A model generated the notes under the pieces. That model ran no database searches and had not been told where the DNA came from. It worked only from the letters and a program-made list of their open reading frames with translations. Made by a program: the position numbers and the translations under genes. Shown here piece by piece: positions 63,849-64,000 of a DNA stretch of 64,000 bases. The stretch's first letter is position 1. Each line of letters opens with the position of its first letter. Source of the stretch: Novosphingobium terrae (GTDB lineage: Bacteria; Pseudomonadota; Alphaproteobacteria; Sphingomonadales; Sphingomonadaceae); contig NZ_JABVZR010000001.1 in the NCBI RefSeq assembly GCF_017163935.1, positions 2,728,001-2,792,000 of the forward strand, given 5' to 3'.

Positions 63849-64000
63849 TTACCGCGCGATGGCTGCGCCATGGGTGACGGCAAAGCCCGTCTCCACCGTG
63901 GGCAGCCCCTGCCCCGGCTGCCCGCCGCCAAGGCTGAGCTGATACTGCCCCGCCAGCACCGAGCGCACGCCATCGGGATCGACCGAACTGAGATCACGCG
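63849..64000 (-). CDS. C-terminal fragment of a GH3-like beta-xylosidase
   Basis: Only the last 49 full codons are in the window; the gene continues beyond the right edge. The translated end, VRSVLAGQYQLSLGGGQPGQ followed by GLPTVETGFAVTHGAAIAR, resembles the fibronectin-type-III-like tail of GH3 beta-xylosidases (strand, GGGQPG turn, strand). The stop TAA lies 7 nt before the GH8 ATG and overlaps its ribosome-binding site. Assignment rests on this short tail and on context, so it is tentative. Confidence 0.6.
   Translation of the reverse strand, partial: RDLSSVDPDGVRSVLAGQYQLSLGGGQPGQGLPTVETGFAVTHGAAIAR

Overview
The window reads as chromosome of a sphingomonad (Alphaproteobacteria, Sphingomonadaceae), most likely Novosphingobium. 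It has high GC, large TonB-dependent receptors, ScfR-type regulators beside the propionyl-CoA and glyoxylate genes, a Caulobacter-type Weimberg xylose pathway, and a mannonate dehydratase whose length and active-site numbering almost coincide with the characterised N. aromaticivorans enzyme. Assignments come from reading motifs and gene order; no database search was run.

Layout. 1-9.8 kb: the start of a secreted protein, a TonB-dependent receptor, a small membrane protein bracketed by inverted copies of a 31-bp palindromic repeat, a GntR/FadR regulator, an MlaA homologue, and a lineage-specific run of small genes (52-aa protein, membrane-anchored LuxR-like protein, helical protein, four-helix membrane protein, RadC-like protein with no normal start codon, small winged-helix-like protein) ending in a LysR regulator. 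9.8-14.4 kb: QuiC-type dehydroshikimate dehydratase, a luciferase-like oxidoreductase and an aldehyde dehydrogenase. 14.5-22.4 kb: a tightly overlapped propionyl-CoA to succinyl-CoA operon (pccB, small membrane protein, mce, mcm, pccA) divergent from an ScfR-type regulator whose start codon is followed by 12 C residues. 22.4-28 kb: the glyoxylate bypass (malate synthase G, a 57-aa protein, isocitrate lyase) divergent from a second ScfR-type regulator. 28-34.8 kb: ETF-ubiquinone oxidoreductase and several poorly known genes, including an HTTM-like cassette, a secreted 2H phosphoesterase-like protein and an SPFH cassette.

34.8-64 kb is a catabolic island for glucuronoxylan. A TonB receptor and SGNH esterase would import or deacetylate oligosaccharides. 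GH67 alpha-glucuronidase, two GH3 enzymes, a GH35-like enzyme, a GH8 exo-oligoxylanase-like enzyme and a further GH3-like enzyme cut at the right edge would break them down. ExuT, UxaC, UxuB and ManD convert glucuronate to 2-keto-3-deoxygluconate. A XylE-type porter with XylB, XylC, XylD and XylX carries xylose through the Weimberg route to alpha-ketoglutarate semialdehyde. Two tandem LacI regulators sit in the centre. LacI-type palindromes recur at the receptor, glycosidase, regulator and Weimberg promoters and tie the island into one apparent regulon. KDG kinase, KDPG aldolase and an endoxylanase are not in the window. No CRISPR array, prophage, insertion sequence, rRNA or tRNA was recognised. 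No wholly new system is evident. The most distinctive signals are the shared operators, a 34-codon leader ORF before the island's receptor, the poly-C tract at a regulator start, and the covarying repeat pair.
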